A stretch of DNA of 64,000 nt from Chryseobacterium arthrosphaerae (GCF_001684965.1 NZ_MAYG01000001.1:2170001-2234000); one strand, 5' to 3'; shown: positions 19,061-28,308, counted from the first letter of the stretch. Notes: a model not told the origin generated them from the letters alone. Made by a program: numbers and translations.

Positions 19061-19531
19061 ATGGCAGCAGAAAATTATACTCCGGATGAAAAAGACCTTT
19101 CGATTTTAAGGCTTCTCCAAAAGGATGCAAAAATGAGCGTCCGTGACATTTCAGCAAGAATCAATTTGAGCCCAACTCCCACCCATGAGCGCATCAAACG
19201 GATGGAAAAGCAGGGAATCATTAAAGAATACACCGCTGTGGTAGACCGTAAAAAGGTGAATAAAGGAATGATGGTCATCTGTATGATCGCCCTGAATGTT
19301 CACAATAAAAAAACAGCTGGAAAATTCATTGAAGAAGTTGGCAAACTGAAAGAAGTGGTTGAATTTTATAACATCAGCGGAGATTTTGATTTCATGCTTA
19401 AGATCCTTGCCCCAAATATGGATGAATTTCATGAATTTTTCGTGAACAAACTTTCAGAAATTGAAGGAATCGGGCAGACCAAAAGTATTTTTGTCATGAA
19501 CAGTATAAAAGAAAGTGCACAGATCGTATAA
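19061..19531 (+). CDS. Lrp/AsnC family transcriptional regulator
   Basis: The 156-aa protein begins with the AsnC-type winged helix (DEKDLSILRLLQKDAKMS, then VRDISARINLSPTPTHERIK) and ends with a RAM (ligand-binding) domain (VICMIALNVHN through SGDFDFMLKI). The size is standard. It may regulate itself and the divergent MFS exporter, as often seen with such pairs; this is positional inference. The ligand, usually an amino acid, is unknown. Confidence 0.93.
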   Translation: MAAENYTPDEKDLSILRLLQKDAKMSVRDISARINLSPTPTHERIKRMEKQGIIKEYTAVVDRKKVNKGMMVICMIALNVHNKKTAGKFIEEVGKLKEVVEFYNISGDFDFMLKILAPNMDEFHEFFVNKLSEIEGIGQTKSIFVMNSIKESAQIV

Positions 19532-19923
19532 AAACCAGAAGTTGTAAACTGATATTACAGCAAGACAATTTTCTTCATAATGGCTTATGTCAGCCAAAAT
19601 CGTTCTGAATATTTTTTATTATTCAGTCAAATAAACGCTCATTTATACTGTTTCCGGAAAGCACACGTCACTCCCATTTTTTAACTGATTAACATTCTGC
19701 ACCTCTTGTGAAGAAATATAAATTTTACATCTCAAAAGAGTTTTTTTAATAAAATATCATCAACTGCTTATTAAAAAAAACTGATACATAGATCATACAT
19801 CATAATTTCAGCGTTATTAAAGAAGCAATTCAGCAACCTGACATTACAAAATATAAATACCTGAAAATCAAATCACTCAAACATACACAACACAGATAGT
19901 GTAGCTATGTCGTATGTCATTTT

Positions 19924-19955
19924 TTGGAAATTTTTATCATTATTGGATATGTTTG
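19924..19955 (+). promoter_or_regulatory. Promoter in a gene-free region
   Basis: TTG at 19924-19926, 21 bp, TATGTTTG at 19948-19955: exact match to the flavobacterial consensus with the same spacing as the GH3 and polyketide-operon promoters. No coding gene follows on this strand before 22480. Confidence 0.65.
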
Positions 19956-19960
19956 TAATG

Positions 19961-20271
19961 TGAAAAATATAAATCACATCAAAGTAACAATTGGAACAGT
20001 ACATTCATATGATCAACCTAATAATCTCTCCCCTGCCACTCAAAATTAGATTTAATAAAAAGTAAAAATATCAATAGTAAAAAAACTGCAGAGGTGAGAT
20101 TTTTTGATACACTAAACAAATAATACCAATCCAAAAACACTAATGAAAAAAAAGAGGCCTAATAACACACTACTTTTATGATGATATATATCTTGAAACA
20201 TTAAGATATTTAACAGCATTATTTGTTTAGCTAAAAGAGACTGCAACACGAATTGCAGTCTCTCATTTTTT
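19961..20271 (+). ncRNA. Candidate small RNA (or tiny-peptide) transcript
   Basis: The limits are inferred from a consensus promoter (19924-19955) and a strong intrinsic terminator (20236-20271) with only about 310 nt between them. No ORF over about 20 codons is present; the only small frames are an 18-codon one starting at 20013 and a 12-codon Lys-rich one starting at 20142. Everything further right up to 21967 is on the other strand, so the unit cannot serve a known gene. The rest of the 19532-20377 spacer (19532-19923) holds nothing I recognise. No known RNA family was recognised. Confidence 0.4.
20236..20271 (+). terminator. Strong terminator in a gene-free region
   Basis: A perfect 11-bp stem AGAGACTGCAA/TTGCAGTCTCT (20236-20246 with 20253-20263), 6-nt loop, then CA and a run of T. 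It has no upstream gene closer than 19531. Confidence 0.8.
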
Positions 20272-20304
20272 TGCCCAGAAACAGCCCGTCCCCGGGTATA
20301 TTTT

Positions 20305-20344
20305 TTACAAAAAAACAACTGTATAATGGAAATACAGCTGTTTC
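20305..20344 (-). terminator. Terminator of the surface-protein pair
   Basis: Minus strand AAACAGCTGTAT pairs with ATACAGTTGTTT (12 pairs, one G.U) around a 7-nt loop and continues into a T run. It is about 35 bp after the stop at 20378. Confidence 0.75.
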
Positions 20345-20377
20345 AAAAGTTATATACCGGTATTCCGGATATTTATT

Positions 20378-20893
20378 TTATTTCCAATAGTTCCAGACTG
20401 TTCCGTCGAACACTGCCAATGTTTTACTGGCCGTATCATAGCACATCATTCCGGGATATGGATTTTTCACATTTAGATGCGGTGCATTTATCTGAGGCAG
20501 GATCATAGCCTTATTGGGCGATTCAAGCACCAATACTCCATCTGCAGTACTGGCAGGCTCCCCCATCACAACACCTTTCCCCAGCTCCGCTGTACTGTTT
20601 ACAATAACGGCAGTTGAGCTTCCGGCATCCGATAACGGCTTCCATACATCATTTTCATATACTTTAACTTTATTATCCGTTGTATCAAAAACAAATGTTC
20701 CATTAACCAGTGATCCGGTAGCAACTCCTGATGTAGCCGGAAGGATCAATCCTTTTGTATTACCGGACACATTATTAAAATCCAGAACTGTACTCCCCCC
20801 ATCAACGGTCTGCTTGCCTATAGCTACCTGAGCGAATGATAGATTAAAAAGAATCAGAGCGGCTACTATGCCTATATTTTTTATATTTTTCAT
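20378..20893 (-). CDS. Small secreted surface protein, function unknown
   Basis: 171 aa with a signal peptide (MKNIKNIGIVAALILFNLSFAQ). The first part (VAIGKQ through GLILPAT) is the kind of beta-rich module seen at the start of many Bacteroidetes secreted adhesin or fibre-like proteins. The module G-x-x-x-[FY]-D-x-x-x-x-K-[VL]-x-V-[FY]-x-x-x-x-W occurs twice: GTFVFDTTDNKVKVYENDVW and, at the C-terminus, MMCYDTASKTLAVFDGTVW. No T9SS tail is visible. It is 18 bp downstream of the next gene and probably cotranscribed with it. Confidence 0.7.
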   Translation of the reverse strand: MKNIKNIGIVAALILFNLSFAQVAIGKQTVDGGSTVLDFNNVSGNTKGLILPATSGVATGSLVNGTFVFDTTDNKVKVYENDVWKPLSDAGSSTAVIVNSTAELGKGVVMGEPASTADGVLVLESPNKAMILPQINAPHLNVKNPYPGMMCYDTASKTLAVFDGTVWNYWK

Positions 20894-20911
20894 ACGGTCT
20901 TTCTTATTGGG

Positions 20912-21967
20912 TTAATCATTACAGCTTCTTTCTACGCATTTCCACTCAGTTCCGTTGTATAATTTTATACACTTGTCCTGAATATCATATAACAGCATTC
21001 CTTCTTTCGGTTCTGCAATTGCATCTCCGGGTTGCGGTGTCTGGCTTACATGCTGAACTCTTGTCACAACGAATCCTTTGTCTTTTGATTCCATAGCCAG
21101 AAATCCGTTAGGAATATTCTCAGGCCATGAATTGCTTTTCTGTTGTACTGTAATTCCAAATTTGGTAAAGCCATCCGGTGTTCCGGAAGCAGCAGGCTTG
21201 GTACAGAATCCATCTATCTCATCAATAATTACAGGTGCATTTCCACAGCTGCTCTTATCTTCCGATAATCCTGCCGGCCATAATGAAGGACAGGTTGCCT
21301 TTACCGCATTAGGACCACAGAAGCTGGATCCACCGGCACCAAGACCAACAGCAGATCCCATAGCAATAGTAACAATCTGACTATCATTACTGATCACAGC
21401 ATTGCCTCCACCTCCACTCACGTCTGCTTTTGCAATACAATAAGCTTTACCGGTAGGCACTCCCACATATTTAACTGACGGATAGGTTGTAGACTGCTGG
21501 GTAAATGTTCCACATATTTCCACTACGCTGCTTGTCCCCATTTCAATAACAGATGTTGGCCCCTGATAAAATCCTCCTGAACTCGGATCTCCCTGTATAA
21601 CAGATCCGGTAAGTGAAAGAAAAGCTTTTGTACCCAGCTTCACTCTTGAATCTTTATTACTGCCATAGACTCCAATCGTAATGGAACCGTTAGATTTTAC
21701 ACTTGCTCCATCACCAATTTCCAGGCTTCCCATTACCTGGATACCTGAAGCCTGTAATTGTCCGGATTGTACAATAAGGGTTGCTCCGTCAGGAATGGAT
21801 ATTCCGCTTGCAGTGGAATACCCTCCATTGATACAGTAAGTACTCCCTGCTACCATCGGCTGCCCAGTATAAGCTATACAAACCTGTGCACTCAGGACGC
21901 CATAAAAAGCAAGCATTAATAAAAAAAACATTTTTTTATTAATGCTGGAAAAAATTAAGTTATTCAT
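20912..21967 (-). CDS. Secreted beta-rich surface protein, function unknown
   Basis: 351 aa with a signal peptide ending FYGVLSAQ. Residues ~30-150 are repetitive and Gly/Ser/Ile-rich (LEIGDGASVKSNGSITIG and similar), suggesting a beta-helix or stacked-sheet fold. About ten cysteines are spread along the mature chain. The C-terminus (GMLLYDIQDKCIKLYNGTEW) is the same module found twice in the neighbouring 171-aa protein. It lacks a recognisable T9SS sorting domain. It is probably surface exposed; a role in adhesion is only a guess. Confidence 0.7.
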   Translation of the reverse strand: MNNLIFSSINKKMFFLLMLAFYGVLSAQVCIAYTGQPMVAGSTYCINGGYSTASGISIPDGATLIVQSGQLQASGIQVMGSLEIGDGASVKSNGSITIGVYGSNKDSRVKLGTKAFLSLTGSVIQGDPSSGGFYQGPTSVIEMGTSSVVEICGTFTQQSTTYPSVKYVGVPTGKAYCIAKADVSGGGGNAVISNDSQIVTIAMGSAVGLGAGGSSFCGPNAVKATCPSLWPAGLSEDKSSCGNAPVIIDEIDGFCTKPAASGTPDGFTKFGITVQQKSNSWPENIPNGFLAMESKDKGFVVTRVQHVSQTPQPGDAIAEPKEGMLLYDIQDKCIKLYNGTEWKCVERSCND

Positions 21968-22467
21968 TTGTTTTTATAGTAATTTAACGAATTATTCACA
22001 TTTTAATAATGAAAAATTATTATTTTAATACTGACGACGACCTAACAAACAATTAGTATACCAAACTCATTTTCAATGTATAAATAATAATAAAATCCCG
22101 TATTAAAATTCATTTCATCTAAGCATAACTGTTTATAAAATCAATTTCAAAAAGAGACACAAAATAGTATTAAACAATTCTTTACAACAATAAGAATACG
22201 TGTATTTACACCACTACAATAACTTCAAATCATCAATATTTTAACAACAATATTTACTATGAAAAACAATTAAAACAAATCATTTTTAATACTATTTTCA
22301 CTATAATAAAGTTGGGATAAAACTTAAATTCAATATTCTACACAGATACTACACCACTATTTTTTTCTTTAAATACAAGCATTCGGAAAAGAATCTTTTT
22401 TGTTTAGTCAATCAGTCTGATTGTTAAACAGAATGACTTCGTCTTAAAAAAATTGCATTAAAAAACG
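21968..22467. other. 500-bp AT-rich spacer
   Basis: Between the divergent surface-protein genes and mnmE. Very AT-rich, no ORF, no hairpin with T tract and no consensus promoter for the leftward pair that I could find. Confidence 0.4.
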
Positions 22468-22475
22468 TAAATTTG
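22468..22475 (+). promoter_or_regulatory. -7 box TAAATTTG directly before mnmE
   Basis: An exact TAnnTTTG box ends 4 nt before the ATG at 22480, which predicts a leaderless mRNA. No TTG is present at the 21-bp spacing used by other promoters here, so the box alone supports this. Confidence 0.4.
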
Positions 22476-22479
22476 CAGC

Positions 22480-23865
22480 ATGAATAACGATACCATTTGT
22501 GCATTGGCCACTGCCAACGGAATAGGTGCTTTAGGCATTATCAGAGTTTCAGGAAATGAAGCTTTACCTGTAGTTCAAAAAAGTTTTCCGGCTAAAAAGC
22601 TGGAGAAGCAAAAATCCCATACTATTCATTACGGTTATTTTATGGATGGTGAAGAGGCTATTGATGAAGTAATGCTCTCTCTATTCCTGGCTCCGAAAAG
22701 TTTCACTACAGAAAATTCTGTAGAAATTGCATTTCACGGTTCACCACATATTGGAAAACGTATTCTTGAAACGCTGATCAAAAACGGAGCACGAATGGCT
22801 AAGGCGGGAGAATTCACCCTTCGTGCATTCATCAATGGAAGAATTGACCTTTCCCAGGCTGAAGCTATTGCTGATGTTATTGCGTCTGACAATGAAGCTT
22901 CCAGGAAAGTTGCCATCAACCAGCTGAAAGGCGGCATCACCAATGAGATCTCTTTGCTGAGAACCGACCTTCTGAATTTCGTTTCCCTGATCGAGCTGGA
23001 GCTCGACTTTGCAGAAGAAGATGTGGAATTTGCAGACAGAACAGCCCTTAGCGGACTGCTTGATAAAATTGAGCTTAAATTAAATTCTCTTATCGAAAGT
23101 TTCCAATATGGAAATGCCATCAAAAACGGTACTGCCGTTGCCATTATCGGAAAGCCTAATGCAGGAAAGTCTACCCTGCTCAATGCTCTGCTAAAAGAAG
23201 AAAGAGCCATCGTAAGTAATATTGCCGGAACAACGAGGGACACCATTGAAGAAGTTCTTCACATTAAAGGTCATGCCTTCCGGTTGATCGACACCGCCGG
23301 ACTTCGTGAAACAGTGGATGAAATTGAAGCCATTGGAGTAAAAAAAGCTAAAGAAAAGGTTGAAAATGCCAATATCCTTGTATATCTGGCTGATGCTGCT
23401 ACGGAAGATTTTTCAGAAGATATTGAAATGATCCAATCTTTGCTAAGAGATGATCTGAAACTTATTATCTGTGCCACCAAAATTGACGAAGTTACGCCTA
23501 CCCAATACGAAGCTGTAGAAGACATTTTCAGAAATGCTATTGCCCATGAATTTGACTTCATCAAAATCTCAGCGGTTGAAAACCAAAATATTCAGGATCT
23601 TAAGAATGAATTGTCTTCATATGTTGAGCAGTTAAAATCTGAAGAAAACAATGTAGTCATTACCAATCAGCGCCACTTTGAAGCTTTACGAAAGTCTTTA
23701 GATGCAGTACACAAGGTAAAAGAGGCTATTTCTTTCCAGATTTCAACGGAACTTCTGGCTTATGAGCTGAGAAATGCCTTGGAGCATTTGGGGGAGATCT
23801 CCGGTGAAGTAACGAATGATGAGGTACTGGGGAATATTTTCTCTAAGTTTTGTATCGGGAAATAA
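22480..23865 (+). CDS. mnmE: tRNA modification GTPase MnmE (TrmE)
   Basis: With MnmG this enzyme makes the 5-carboxymethylaminomethyl group on wobble uridine 34 of certain tRNAs. The N-terminal folate-binding domain starts DTICALATANGIGALGIIRVSG-like and is followed by a helical region with an inserted Ras-like G domain: GKPNAGKST (about 224), DTAGL (about 271) and TKID. The invariant C-terminal C-[IL]-GK tail (FCIGK) is intact. 461 aa, normal length. It is a single gene between regions of opposite orientation. Confidence 0.97.
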   Translation: MNNDTICALATANGIGALGIIRVSGNEALPVVQKSFPAKKLEKQKSHTIHYGYFMDGEEAIDEVMLSLFLAPKSFTTENSVEIAFHGSPHIGKRILETLIKNGARMAKAGEFTLRAFINGRIDLSQAEAIADVIASDNEASRKVAINQLKGGITNEISLLRTDLLNFVSLIELELDFAEEDVEFADRTALSGLLDKIELKLNSLIESFQYGNAIKNGTAVAIIGKPNAGKSTLLNALLKEERAIVSNIAGTTRDTIEEVLHIKGHAFRLIDTAGLRETVDEIEAIGVKKAKEKVENANILVYLADAATEDFSEDIEMIQSLLRDDLKLIICATKIDEVTPTQYEAVEDIFRNAIAHEFDFIKISAVENQNIQDLKNELSSYVEQLKSEENNVVITNQRHFEALRKSLDAVHKVKEAISFQISTELLAYELRNALEHLGEISGEVTNDEVLGNIFSKFCIGK

Positions 23866-23920
23866 CCTACTCATGATATTTTAAGACTTTACTAGTTTTT
23901 ATAATGAAGAACCTTATTAA

Positions 23921-23957
23921 AAATATAAAAAGGCGGATGTGATTTTTCATCCGCCTT
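23921..23957 (-). terminator. Terminator of the esterase/PfpI unit
   Basis: A perfect 10-bp stem AAGGCGGATG/CATCCGCCTT (23930-23939 with 23948-23957). The T tract is on the minus-strand side, so it mainly serves the leftward esterase gene; it may also help stop mnmE. Confidence 0.8.
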
Positions 23958-24007
23958 CGAAATAATATAAGTCTAGAAAATTTTATCCAGGAAGGAGTTC
24001 ATTCTCA

Positions 24008-24994
24008 TTAAGGCTTTCCAAATAATGCTTTTTTAAGTGCTGATGCTCCCTGCTCGGAAGAAAACCTGATTGCTTCTATATGATCCAGAGGGTTTAATAA
24101 TCCATAATCATGGATAAATCCGTTATACGTCTGGATGGTAGTTGGTACGCCTGCTTCATCTAATTTTCTGGCATATGCTAATCCCTCATCATAAAGGATA
24201 TCATTCTCGGCCAATTGTACCAATGCCGGCGGCAGTCCTTTTAACTGATCTAAAGAGGCACTGAGAGGCGTAGCGTAATACTCTTTTCTTTTTTCCGGAT
24301 CCGGTAAATAATTATCCCACATCCATTTCATCAATGGAGCGGTAAGAAATCTTCCTTCACCATATTTCTGCCAGGATTCCCGCGTAAAATCAGCGTCCGC
24401 TACCGGCCACAATAATAACTGGAATTTGATCTCCGGCCCACCTTTATCCTTGCCCATATGACAAAGTACTGCGGTCATATTCCCGCCTACGCTATTTCCC
24501 GCAGCGGCCATATTTTTACCGTCTACACCGATTTCCGCACCATTTTCAGATACCCATTTCGCAGCAGCATAAATCTGATTGATGGCTACCGGGTATTGCG
24601 CTTCCGGAGATGGAGTATAATCAGTAAAAACAGCAGCAGCCCCGCTATTCACAACCAGATCTCTGACCAATCTTCTGTGAGTGGGATAATCACCCAATAC
24701 CCAGCCTCCACCATGTGTGAACATAAATACCGGAAGCTTTTCTGTGGTTGCCCCTTCAGGTTTAACGATATGAATATTTACCGTAATACCATCCTGTGTA
24801 ATTTCTCTTTCTGTTTCAATAATCCCGGAGTAATCCACTTCTACAGATTTTTGAGCATCCACTAACACCTGTCTTGCTTCCTCGGGCGTTAGAGTTTCCA
24901 GGGGGCTTCCTCCACTGTTATTCAAAGCATTTAGAAATTCTCTGATCCCGGAAAGGATCTGCGGGTCGTTTTCCGCTTTACCGTTTGGTGCCAT
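24008..24994 (-). CDS. Alpha/beta hydrolase, hormone-sensitive-lipase (HSL) group esterase
   Basis: 328 aa, no signal peptide. The oxyanion-hole motif HGGGW is at about 94-98. The nucleophile elbow reads GNSVGG with Ser168 (the common form is G-D-S-A-G-G). An aspartate (ENDILYDEG) and a histidine (FIHDYG) complete the triad. These features place it in the HSL/bacterial family IV carboxylesterases acting on short acyl esters. It is 59 bp downstream of the PfpI-type gene, same strand, probably one transcript. Confidence 0.88.
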   Translation of the reverse strand: MAPNGKAENDPQILSGIREFLNALNNSGGSPLETLTPEEARQVLVDAQKSVEVDYSGIIETEREITQDGITVNIHIVKPEGATTEKLPVFMFTHGGGWVLGDYPTHRRLVRDLVVNSGAAAVFTDYTPSPEAQYPVAINQIYAAAKWVSENGAEIGVDGKNMAAAGNSVGGNMTAVLCHMGKDKGGPEIKFQLLLWPVADADFTRESWQKYGEGRFLTAPLMKWMWDNYLPDPEKRKEYYATPLSASLDQLKGLPPALVQLAENDILYDEGLAYARKLDEAGVPTTIQTYNGFIHDYGLLNPLDHIEAIRFSSEQGASALKKALFGKP

Positions 24995-25053
24995 AATTAA
25001 AATTTTAATGATTAACTATAATTTATTTGACTTTATTCAAGCCTGAAATATTA

Positions 25054-25737
25054 TTATTTTTCAAGTTCTTCAGCAACAACTTTTGCCATTTCTTTTGAAC
25101 TGAATGGATTTTGTCCCGTAATCAGGTTCCCATCCACTACAACATTGGAAGTCATAGGGATACATGCTTTTTTCAGATCTGCGCCGCGCTCAACAATTGA
25201 AGCTTCGAGATTAAAAGGAACTTCTCTTTTCCTTCTGGCGATGGTCTCCTCAAACCAATCGAAACCTGTCATTGATTTTCCTGTAATCAGATAAGTACCG
25301 TCTGAAAGCTTTACATTAATCAATCCTCCCACACCATGGCAGATGGCCGCAACCGTTTTTCCACTTTCGTACTGTCTTCTGATGATATTTTGCATTATAA
25401 CATCATCGGGAAAATCATACATGGTCGCGTGACCTCCTGCGAGATATATACAATCAAAATCATCGTTCTGAACGTCCGCCAAACTCTTTGAATGATTAAG
25501 TTCGCTTATAAAAGCCGGGTTTTCGTAGTATGATTTTGAAATTTTGTCCAATACAAGGGGCTTTAAACTCTCGGGGTCAATGGGAACGTTTCCGCCTTCA
25601 GGACTTGCTATGGTGACCACCCATCCCCTATCTTTTGCCGTGTGGTAGATATGAGTAAGCTCACTCAACCACAGGCCGGTTTCTAAGCCACTTTTATAAT
25701 GTCCGATATTGGTTACAACCAGAAGGATTTTTTTCAT
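25054..25737 (-). CDS. DJ-1/PfpI family protein (type 1 glutamine amidotransferase-like)
   Basis: 227 aa with the nucleophile cysteine in the elbow AICHGVGG (about Cys133, followed by His134) and the segment YLAGGHATMYDFP. Family relatives include Hsp31-type chaperone/glyoxalase III enzymes and stress proteases; the sequence does not decide between these. It is first in a two-gene unit with an esterase, which suggests a stress or detoxification setting. Confidence 0.88.
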   Translation of the reverse strand: MKKILLVVTNIGHYKSGLETGLWLSELTHIYHTAKDRGWVVTIASPEGGNVPIDPESLKPLVLDKISKSYYENPAFISELNHSKSLADVQNDDFDCIYLAGGHATMYDFPDDVIMQNIIRRQYESGKTVAAICHGVGGLINVKLSDGTYLITGKSMTGFDWFEETIARRKREVPFNLEASIVERGADLKKACIPMTSNVVVDGNLITGQNPFSSKEMAKVVAEELEK

Positions 25738-26431
25738 TTTTATATCTTTTTTCTGTCATTTAAAGTTAGTAATAAACGAATCGACATAAGTAACCCAATC
25801 AAGGAAGATTGTAACCAAATCTCTGTTAAAAAAACAATGGAATTAGCATTGAATTTCTTACTATAGAATAGGTTATGTGTTATGACTGATATGTTCCCCC
25901 GATAATAAATATGTCATTGCAGTTTTTTATGCAGAAGATTTCTTTTACAGACAGATTCTATAGATTTTCCATCACAAAATTATCTTTTACTCCAAGCTTT
26001 TTCCGATAATAAATTACTGAGACAAACCGCTCTCCATTCTTTTTTTTGAAGGAATGGAGATTTACTGCAACTACAGAATGGAGGAGTCCGAAAACTTTCA
26101 CAGGAATTTAAAAAAAGTGAATTTTGAACATTGAAATGATAAAGCAATATTCTCCGGTTTCAGAAAATAAAGGTTACTGCAAAGACAGAAAAGCGATGCA
26201 AAAAAATTCTGGGTAATGCGATATTGCTGATATGAAAAAAAAACAAAACATTTATAAAACACAGGGTTTTCCTGAATGATGACCATATAATTAATTCACT
26301 AACTGATACCATGATACAGGAGGGATATACTCAAAAGTCACTCAAAAAACTATAGACTGCCACCATAGTCGGTCCGTCTGCTTAGACTTCCCCACAATCA
26401 TTTTATCAAAAAACTAATTTTCAATAATCAA
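25738..26431. other. Gene-free spacer with an inverted repeat and repeated arms
   Basis: About 690 bp, AT-rich. TCTCCATTC (26031-26039) can pair with GAATGGAGA (26052-26060), the loop being mostly T, and GAATGGAG recurs at 26076-26083. A 17-bp phrase beginning TTACTGCAA occurs at 26062 and again, with two changes, at 26174. No gene or consensus promoter was recognised for the tail-fibre genes that follow. Confidence 0.45.
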
Positions 26432-27271
26432 ATGAGTACACCATTACATACGATTTTCAGTTGGTTCGAAACTGGAGATTTTCCAACAGAAGCGCAGTTT
26501 AAAGAAACATTTTCATCTTTTTTCCATAAGGATTATCCTATTCCTATGGAAAGTATTGAAGGGTTTGGGGAGCTATTCCAATTATTTGCCAGCGCAGAGG
26601 AATTTAAAAAGCATTTAGCAGATCCAAAGGCACATTCGGAGTATCTGGCTTTACTTGATGCCGGTAATCTGACGGCAACTCATGTCAATAGCTGGAAAAG
26701 TAAACTTGGGATCAGCAATGTTGGTACGATTGACAGTGCTGATCAACCGGGGAATGTGTACACTAAGATACAGGTTGACGGGTTTATTGATACATTAAAA
26801 AATACCGATAAAGAATTGGCATCGGGTATAGAGAAAATTAAAAAACTCCTGTTATCCAACGATCTTTCTTTAGACGAGCTCCAGGAAATCGTGGACTTCA
26901 TCAAAAAAAACCGTGAGGATATTGAAGCTCTCAAAGCCATTGCAGGAGAAACAAGGGAAGATAAAGTAAAACTGTTACTTGACTACAATTGGTTAAGCAG
27001 CCCTAAAAACCAGCAGGAATTTAACAAACGGATCTATGATCAGGTCCGGACGCTCTCACAGACGCCCACAAGTGCGGTGGTACAAATCACAGGAAGTACA
27101 AAATTTCCCAACACCCTGGAAACAGAACATGTGATCATTCAGGCCAGGGACAGTGTTACAGGTAAAAAAATAAATGTCGACGATTATGCAACCAACCAGA
27201 TCATAGAGATTAAAATGTTTGGCGAGGTCACTAATCCCATCAATATTCTCATCTTAAAAGTTAAACCATAA
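26432..27271 (+). CDS. Phage tail-fibre-associated protein, first of three
   Basis: 279 aa without a signal peptide or membrane helix. The N-terminal ~100 residues (FSWFETGDFPTEAQFKETF and following) resemble the start of structural proteins found with tail fibres in Bacteroidetes prophages, followed by a helical middle and a beta-rich end (VVQITGSTKFPN). Identification rests mainly on the clear tail-fibre character of the next two genes, 14 bp downstream and in the same direction. I cannot assign a precise role. Confidence 0.5.
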   Translation: MSTPLHTIFSWFETGDFPTEAQFKETFSSFFHKDYPIPMESIEGFGELFQLFASAEEFKKHLADPKAHSEYLALLDAGNLTATHVNSWKSKLGISNVGTIDSADQPGNVYTKIQVDGFIDTLKNTDKELASGIEKIKKLLLSNDLSLDELQEIVDFIKKNREDIEALKAIAGETREDKVKLLLDYNWLSSPKNQQEFNKRIYDQVRTLSQTPTSAVVQITGSTKFPNTLETEHVIIQARDSVTGKKINVDDYATNQIIEIKMFGEVTNPINILILKVKP

Positions 27272-27285
27272 AAAAATAAAAAAAC

Positions 27286-28308
27286 ATGAATAATAACGCA
27301 GTAATAAGTAACAATGCACATCAGGATAATTTTTTCGGAGAGCTGCAACACACCAGATTTCAACAGTTTACAGAATCATTTCCTGATACCTCGAAAGCAC
27401 TTCCAGGTTGGGTAATTGATTATAAGGGCCAGCTCCATCAATGGAACGGAGCCGAATGGATCAATCTGGCTCAAAATTACGTACATCCGGATTATCCGCT
27501 GACCAATAATCCGTTTCAGACAGATCAGACAAGCGGACTTTTACTGCTGAGTCAGCTACTGACCAATAGCTCAGGACACGTTATTAAAATAGCGGGGCGA
27601 AATCTTACCAATGCCGATATTGTCTCTATTTTCCTGAATGATGCCACTCAGTCCGGCACCTACACCTGGTCATCCAATAAGATTAAAGCTTATATTGAAA
27701 ACCTTGTAGGACAAAGCCTTACAGGTGCATTGATTTATCAGCCGGGAGGTTATATTCCCTCTACTGCCAAAGGTTCAATGACAGCTCCTTCACCTGTTAC
27801 CTCCGCAACCATTAAAACAGGTATGGTCTGGGTAATTACCGCCAATGGCTGGGTGGGAAATGAGCCTGTTTCTGTTGGTGATCATCTTATTGCCAATACT
27901 GACAATGCATCCAATCTTCCTAAAAATTACCAGATCATAGAAAAAGGGATTCCTGACATCGTGGATGCTACAGATGCTGTGAAGGGATTGATTCAAATTG
28001 CTACAGATGTTGAAGCTATTGCCGGAACCGATCCTCTTAAAGCAATGACTCCAAAATCTACAAAAGCTGTTTTGGATGCAAAAATTAAATCCCAGACATG
28101 GCAGATCGGAGATGGCTCTTCCGCCAGTTTTTCAATTACTCATAACTGGAACACACTGGATGTGGATTATATCTGCTATCGTAATGCTGACAACAGAAAA
28201 ATAAACGTAAGCTGTGTACCAACGTCTAAAAATAATGTACAGATAGATGTTTTGGCTCCTCTTACCCCAAACGAATATAGAATTACTTTAACTGCAAGAC
28301 TTGACTAA
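27286..28308 (+). CDS. Phage tail-fibre-like protein
   Basis: 340 aa, no signal peptide. The segment VKGLIQIATDVEAIAGTDPL followed by KAMTPKSTKAVLDAKI is the well-known tail-fibre repeat (G-x-V-x-x-A-T-x-x-E-A-x-A-G-T-D ... A-V-T-P). The C-terminal ~80 residues (QIGDGSSASFSITHNWNT onward) look like a beta-sandwich end domain. An N-terminal segment GWVIDYKGQLHQWNGAEW resembles the W-ending module also seen in the secreted proteins at 20.4-22 kb. Its stop overlaps the start of the next gene by one base. Confidence 0.7.
   Translation: MNNNAVISNNAHQDNFFGELQHTRFQQFTESFPDTSKALPGWVIDYKGQLHQWNGAEWINLAQNYVHPDYPLTNNPFQTDQTSGLLLLSQLLTNSSGHVIKIAGRNLTNADIVSIFLNDATQSGTYTWSSNKIKAYIENLVGQSLTGALIYQPGGYIPSTAKGSMTAPSPVTSATIKTGMVWVITANGWVGNEPVSVGDHLIANTDNASNLPKNYQIIEKGIPDIVDATDAVKGLIQIATDVEAIAGTDPLKAMTPKSTKAVLDAKIKSQTWQIGDGSSASFSITHNWNTLDVDYICYRNADNRKINVSCVPTSKNNVQIDVLAPLTPNEYRITLTARLD

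Noticed and set aside
20112..20318. Minus-strand 68-codon ORF
   Set aside because: It runs through both terminator hairpins, has an improbable composition and overlaps the candidate sRNA.
26098..26286. Minus-strand 62-codon ORF in the spacer before the tail-fibre genes
   Set aside because: Phe/Cys-rich random-looking sequence in AT-rich DNA, no start context or partner gene.
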